From Sphingomonas horti (GTDB taxonomy: Bacteria; Pseudomonadota; Alphaproteobacteria; Sphingomonadales; Sphingomonadaceae), in the NCBI RefSeq assembly GCF_009753715.1, contig NZ_WQMS01000007.1:72001-136000 (forward strand): DNA of 64,000 nucleotides, given 5' to 3'. A program made the translations under genes and the position numbers. The notes under the pieces are model-generated. The model did no database searches. It had not been told where the DNA came from and worked only from the letters and a program-made list of their open reading frames with translations. Every line of letters begins with the position of its first letter. Position 1 is the first letter of the stretch. This document shows positions 59,729-64,000 of the stretch, one piece after another.

Positions 59729-61242
59729 GCGGCTGGTCCCGCTTGCCCGAGCTGCTCGCCAGCCATGTGCTGCTCGCCGCCGCCGCGCTGGCGCTCGGGC
59801 TGGCGGTCAGCCTGCCGCTCTCGATCTGGGCGGCGCGGAACCGGCATGTCGCGCGCGTTGCGCTCGGCTTTGCGAGCCTGGTGCAGACGATCCCGGCGCT
59901 GGCGCTGCTCGCGCTGTTCTATCCGGTGCTGCTGGCAATATCGTCCCTGGTTGGCGGCGGCGTGCCGGCGCTGGGTTTCCTTCCCTCGCTGCTTGCGCTC
60001 GGCCTGTACGCGCTGCTGCCGATCCTCAGGAACGGCGTCGCCGGGCTGACCGGCATCGATCCGGCCGTGCGCGAGGCGGCTGACGGCGTCGGCATGACGT
60101 CGGGGCAGAAGCTCCGGATCGTCGAGGCGCCGCTGGCCGCGCCGGTGGTGATGGCCGGCATCCGCACTGCCGCGGTTTGGACGATCGGCGCTGCGACATT
60201 GTCGACCACGGTCGGTTATCCGAGCCTCGGCGACCTGATCTTCGCGGGCCTTCAGACGCAGGATTGGGCGCTGGTCACGACCGGCTGCGTCGCTGCCGCG
60301 GCTCTCGCGCTGGTGGCCGACGCGCTGCTCGGGCTGATCGAGCGCGGCATCAGGTTCCGGCGGCGCACCCGGGTGTGGCTCGGTTTCGCGCTGCTGGTCG
60401 GTGGCACCGCCGCCGCGCTCGCGCCAAAGCTGCTGCCGCAACAGCCGGTAGTGACCATCGGCGCCAAGAATTTCTCCGAGCAATATATTCTCGCCCGGCT
60501 GATCGGACGGCATCTGGAGTCGGCCGGCTACCGCGTCCGCTATCGGGAAGGGCTGGGTTCTGCCGTCATTTTCCGGGCGCTCGTGGCGGGCGATATCGAT
60601 GTCTATGTCGACTATGCCGGCACTTTGTGGACCAACGAGATGAAGCGCCGCGACGTGCCGGACCCGAAGCGCATGGTCGCGCAGATCGGGCGATGGGCAG
60701 GCCGTGAGCATGGGGTCGGCCTGATCGGTGCGCTGGGCTTCGAGAATGCCTATGCGATCGCCGTGCGCGGCGCGGACGCGCGCCGGCTCGGCCTCGCGAC
60801 GCTCGACGATCTCGCCCGCGTCGCGCCGCGCATGGTGCTGGGCAGCGACCTCGAATTCCTGGAGCGGCCGGAATGGGCAGCGGTGCGCGACGCCTATTCA
60901 CTCCGCTTCGCCGCGACGCGCGCCTACAGCCCCACTTTCATGTACCGCGCGATCGAAAGCGGCGCGGTCGACGCGATCTCTGCTTTCTCGTCGGACGGCC
61001 GCATTGCGGCGCAAAGGCTGGTCGTGCTTGCCGATCCGCGCCACGCGATCCCGAGCTATGATGCGCTGCTGCTGGTTTCGCCGGATCGCGCGCACGATGC
61101 CCGCTTCGCCGCCGCGCTGAAGCCACTGGTCGGGCGGATCGGTGTCGAGGCGATGCGCGCCGCCAACTACAGCGTCGATCGCGATCGCGACAAGCGCAGC
61201 CCCGATCAGGCCGCCGCCTGGCTGGACGCGCGGATCCGTTGA
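59725..61242 (+). CDS. ABC transporter permease fused to substrate-binding protein (OpuC/ProX type)
   Basis: 505-residue protein joining a BPD-type permease (about 1-220, six helices; EAADGVGMTSGQKLRIVEAPLAAPVVMAG is the EAA-like loop) to an OpuAC-like periplasmic binding domain (from about 240: VTIGAKNFSEQYILARLIGRHLESAG). The fusion tethers the binding protein to the membrane, as in several OpuC-like systems. A TTG start overlaps the ATPase stop. The FSEQYI motif is typical of quaternary-amine binders. Confidence 0.9.
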   Translation: MSGWSRLPELLASHVLLAAAALALGLAVSLPLSIWAARNRHVARVALGFASLVQTIPALALLALFYPVLLAISSLVGGGVPALGFLPSLLALGLYALLPILRNGVAGLTGIDPAVREAADGVGMTSGQKLRIVEAPLAAPVVMAGIRTAAVWTIGAATLSTTVGYPSLGDLIFAGLQTQDWALVTTGCVAAAALALVADALLGLIERGIRFRRRTRVWLGFALLVGGTAAALAPKLLPQQPVVTIGAKNFSEQYILARLIGRHLESAGYRVRYREGLGSAVIFRALVAGDIDVYVDYAGTLWTNEMKRRDVPDPKRMVAQIGRWAGREHGVGLIGALGFENAYAIAVRGADARRLGLATLDDLARVAPRMVLGSDLEFLERPEWAAVRDAYSLRFAATRAYSPTFMYRAIESGAVDAISAFSSDGRIAAQRLVVLADPRHAIPSYDALLLVSPDRAHDARFAAALKPLVGRIGVEAMRAANYSVDRDRDKRSPDQAAAWLDARIR

Positions 61243-61289
61243 GCGCGGCGCCCTGCGGGTCTAACCGGGGTTCGACGTCAAGGAGTCCG

Positions 61290-64000
61290 ATGGACGCCAA
61301 TCCGGTCTTCTACGATGCGAGCGGCCGCAGGCGGCGCCAGTTCACGCTCGCGGTAATCGCATTCGCGCTGCTGCTGCTGCTCGCCGGCGGACTGTTCGCC
61401 GCGACCATCGTCTCGACCACGCCGGAACCCGCGCTGCCGTTCCAGGCCGAACGGCCCGGCGGCGCGGCGCCCCCGAATGCGATCGAGCGCGGCGCGAAGC
61501 GGTTCGGGCGCGCGATCGTCCGGCGCGGCAAATGGCTGCTGAACGGCCGCCCCGCGCGCCTGACCACGCTCACCGTCGCCTTCCACGCGCCCTGGGACAG
61601 TTCCAGCGCGGCATCGCTTCAGCGCCATGTCGACGAGATCGACTGGCTGGTGCCGGGCTGGATTTCGGTCACCGGCCCGGATCATCGCTGGACCGTGTTT
61701 CCCGACCGGGCCGGCCGGCAGATCGTCGACCACGCCATTCATCGGCCCAAGGTCCTGCCGATGGTGCAGAATGCCCTGAACGGCGAGTGGGACGCCGCAG
61801 GCGCAACGGCGATGCTGCGGTCGCCGGCTGCGCGCAAGCAGTTGCTCGACCGGCTCGAGGCCTTTCTGATCGCGAACAAGGCCGATGGCGCGTTCTTCGA
61901 CATCGAGAACCTGCCGCCGCCGTCGCAGCGCGATTATCACGCCTTCCTTCAGGAAGCGCGCGCCCGCTTCCGGCCGCATGGCTGGCTGATCGCGATGGCG
62001 GCGCCGGTCGGAGACCCGAACTGGCGCCTGCCGGTCTATGCGCGGCAGGTCGATCGGCTGTTCCTGATGGCCTATGACGAGCATGATCCGGACGGCGATC
62101 CGGGGCCGATCGCGTCGCAGGCCTGGTTCGCGGCGACGCTCGCCCACGCGCTGAAAGGCCTGCCGCTCGACAGGGTCGTCGTCGCGATCGGGTCCTATGC
62201 CTATGACTGGACGCCGGACCGCCCGGCCGACACGCCGTCGATCGAAGAGGCCATGCTGACCGCACACGATTCGGGCACCGTGCCCCGTTTCGATGCGGCC
62301 AGCGGCAACCTGACCTTCTCCTACCGTGACGAAGGCGAGGACCACGAGCTGTGGATGCTCGACGCCGCCTCGTTCCACAACCAGATGATGGCGGCGCACG
62401 CGCAAGGCGTCAGCGGCATCGCGCTGTGGCGGCTCGGCACCGAGGATCCGTCGGTCTGGCAGATCTTCGGCCGCCGCCACCGCGCGGCCACCGACGTGCG
62501 CGCGATCGAGCGCATTCCGGCGGGCACCGATGTCGACATTGAAGGAACCGGCGAAGTGCTGCGGGTCGGGTCCACTCCGGTGCAGGGCCTGCGCCGGCTG
62601 ACGCTGGACCCGAGCGGCCTCGTCACCGGTGAGACGTTCGTCCAGCTGCCCCTGCCCTTTTCGATCCAGCGCGCCGGCTATCGCCCCGGCCTGGTCGCGC
62701 TGACGTTCGACGACGGCCCCGACCCGGACTGGACGCCCAAGATTCTCGACATCCTGAAGGCGAAGCACGTCCCCGCCACCTTCTTCATCGTCGGCGAGAA
62801 CGCGCTCACCTGGCGCGACCTGCTGGAGCGGGAGGTGCGGGAAGGCCACGAAGTCGGCAACCACACCTACACCCATCCCAATCTCGGGCGGACCAGCGAT
62901 GCCGTCACGCGCATCGAGCTCAACGCGGTGCAGCGGCTCGTCCAGGCCTTTACCGGCCACGCGATCCGGCTGTTCCGTGCGCCTTTCTTCGGCGACGCGG
63001 AGCCGACCACGGCCGACGAGATCGTGCCGGTCGAGGTCGGGCAGCGGCTCGGCTATCTGTCCGTCGGCCTGCACGTCGATCCGGGCGACTGGACCCGCCC
63101 TGGCGTGCAGGCGATCATCGACCGCACCATCGCCGGCGTGCTCGCTTCCAACCCGGAGCGGAGCGGCAATGTCGTGCTGCTCCACGACGCCGGCGGCAAC
63201 CGCGCCGAGACGGTCGCCGCGCTGCCCATCATCATCGACCGGCTGCGCGCGCGCGGCTACCGCTTCGTTCCCGTCTCGGAGCTGGTCGGCCTCAGCCGCG
63301 CCCAGGTGATGCCCGAGCTGACGCCGGAGGAGCAGCGCGCGGCGCGCACGGACCTTGCGCTGTTCACTGCGCTGGGCGCGCTGCAGACCGCGCTCAAATG
63401 GCTGTTCGCGATCGCGATCACGCTCGGCATTGCCCGCGCGCTGATCCTGTCCGGCCTGGCGCTGTGGCAGGCGCGGCGCGAGCAGAAGGAAACGCCGCCG
63501 GTCATCCGCCCGGACCGCTTCGTTTCCGTGCTGATCCCGGCCTTCAACGAAGCGCGGGTGATCGAATCCTCGGTGCGGCGCGTGCTCGCCAGCACCGCCG
63601 TCCAGCTCGAGGTGATCGTCATCGACGACGGGTCGAAGGATGCCACCGGCGACATCGTCGAGCATGCCTTCGGGGGCGAGCCGCGCGTCAAGCTGCTGCG
63701 GCTGGAAAATGGCGGCAAGGCGCGGGCGCTGAACCGCGGCCTCGCGATCGCCCGGGGCGAGTTCATCGTCGCGCTGGATGCCGACACGCAATTCCCGAAA
63801 AAGACGATTGCGCGGCTGGCCCGCTGGTTCGCCGACCCGACGATCGGCGCGGTCGCGGGCAATGCCAAGGTCGGCAACCGGGTGAACCTCGTCACGCGCT
63901 GGCAGGCGCTCGAATATATCACCGCGCAGAATCTCGAGCGCCGCGCGCTGGCCCGGCTCGATGCGATGACCGTCGTGCCCGGAGCCGTCGGCGCCTGGCG
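61290..64000 (+). CDS. GH18-like/polysaccharide deacetylase/GT2 fusion protein (3' partial)
   Basis: At least 903 residues, open to the window end. An N-terminal transmembrane helix (about 17-40) leads to a periplasmic GH18-like domain (catalytic-type DGAFFDIEN near residue 200), then a NodB polysaccharide deacetylase domain (about 465-665: TFDDGPD, GNHTYTHPN, RAPFF, HVDPGDW, LLHD). A second membrane segment (about 690-725) follows, then a GT2 glycosyltransferase domain (VLIPAFNE near 746, DDGSKDAT, LDADTQ). The arrangement suggests synthesis, modification and cutting of an N-acetylglucosamine-type polysaccharide in one protein. AAGGAG precedes the ATG. Confidence 0.9.
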   Translation, partial: MDANPVFYDASGRRRRQFTLAVIAFALLLLLAGGLFAATIVSTTPEPALPFQAERPGGAAPPNAIERGAKRFGRAIVRRGKWLLNGRPARLTTLTVAFHAPWDSSSAASLQRHVDEIDWLVPGWISVTGPDHRWTVFPDRAGRQIVDHAIHRPKVLPMVQNALNGEWDAAGATAMLRSPAARKQLLDRLEAFLIANKADGAFFDIENLPPPSQRDYHAFLQEARARFRPHGWLIAMAAPVGDPNWRLPVYARQVDRLFLMAYDEHDPDGDPGPIASQAWFAATLAHALKGLPLDRVVVAIGSYAYDWTPDRPADTPSIEEAMLTAHDSGTVPRFDAASGNLTFSYRDEGEDHELWMLDAASFHNQMMAAHAQGVSGIALWRLGTEDPSVWQIFGRRHRAATDVRAIERIPAGTDVDIEGTGEVLRVGSTPVQGLRRLTLDPSGLVTGETFVQLPLPFSIQRAGYRPGLVALTFDDGPDPDWTPKILDILKAKHVPATFFIVGENALTWRDLLEREVREGHEVGNHTYTHPNLGRTSDAVTRIELNAVQRLVQAFTGHAIRLFRAPFFGDAEPTTADEIVPVEVGQRLGYLSVGLHVDPGDWTRPGVQAIIDRTIAGVLASNPERSGNVVLLHDAGGNRAETVAALPIIIDRLRARGYRFVPVSELVGLSRAQVMPELTPEEQRAARTDLALFTALGALQTALKWLFAIAITLGIARALILSGLALWQARREQKETPPVIRPDRFVSVLIPAFNEARVIESSVRRVLASTAVQLEVIVIDDGSKDATGDIVEHAFGGEPRVKLLRLENGGKARALNRGLAIARGEFIVALDADTQFPKKTIARLARWFADPTIGAVAGNAKVGNRVNLVTRWQALEYITAQNLERRALARLDAMTVVPGAVGAW

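Noticed and set aside
61278-63791. 837-codon minus-strand open frame opposite the fusion gene
   Set aside because: The plus strand carries clear NodB and GT2 motifs, so the reverse frame is a codon-bias shadow.
1-64000. CRISPR arrays, rRNA and classical insertion sequences
   Set aside because: No regularly spaced direct repeats, rRNA sequences or transposase genes were seen; the only recombinase is the integrase at 14952-16097.

Overview
The window reads as a chromosomal segment of a GC-rich alphaproteobacterium, most likely a sphingomonad (Sphingomonas or a close relative). The main clues are three PEP-CTERM proteins with the sphingomonad-style PEPATWAMM tail, general-stress (EcfG-type) promoter sequences, a candidate serC RNA motif, a HisZ gene, and several families of short intergenic palindromic repeats. 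No rRNA, tRNA or CRISPR array was recognised.

Region 1 (1 to about 16.3 kb) looks like an accessory block. It carries a nitronate monooxygenase/DUF3237/alpha-beta hydrolase operon (5' end outside the window), an exported epoxide hydrolase, an operon of metallo-beta-lactamase-fold hydrolase, atypical SDR and enoyl-CoA hydratase-like protein, a HisKA_2-type kinase with an SDR, a FixJ/StyR-type response regulator with a stand-alone receiver, an exported alpha/beta hydrolase, and a MEDS-domain protein followed by a GAF/multi-PAS histidine kinase. It ends at a tyrosine integrase. Seven copies of an ACCATGGT-like palindrome lie in its intergenic regions, upstream of nearly every operon. The core resembles the known binding boxes of StyR and TodT, FixJ-type regulators of aromatic catabolism. 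This suggests that the block is one regulon controlled by its own two-component system. The inducer and substrate are unknown.

Region 2 (16.3 to about 36 kb) is housekeeping and stress. It holds an ABC-F protein, a DEAD-box helicase translationally coupled to a 59-residue protein, an AlkB-like oxygenase, DUF808, Dps, L33, DUF1810, a small membrane protein behind a consensus EcfG promoter, a CDC48-like double AAA+ ATPase, a LysR regulator, a large PEP-CTERM protein, an overlapping run of J-protein, BrkB-like protein, FabI and chorismate synthase, a LOG-family protein and an extensin-like lipoprotein.

Region 3 (36 to 47.6 kb) holds two tandem PEP-CTERM genes, serC and serA (serine synthesis), a UbiH-like hydroxylase, hisZ, an esterase-like hydrolase, a cupredoxin/DUF4142 pair divergent from an ECF sigma factor, L28, a stress-type small membrane pair and tadA.

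Region 4 (47.6 to 58.9 kb) is acyl-CoA metabolism: glutaryl-CoA dehydrogenase with a CaiB-type CoA-transferase, TesB, two acyl-CoA dehydrogenases, an amidase, a beta-lactamase-fold serine hydrolase, an acyl-CoA synthetase and an SDR. Dispersed palindromic repeats separate these genes. Region 5 (59 to 64 kb) holds an osmoprotectant-type ABC transporter with a fused permease/binding protein, and the start of a GH18-like/NodB deacetylase/GT2 fusion that runs off the window end.
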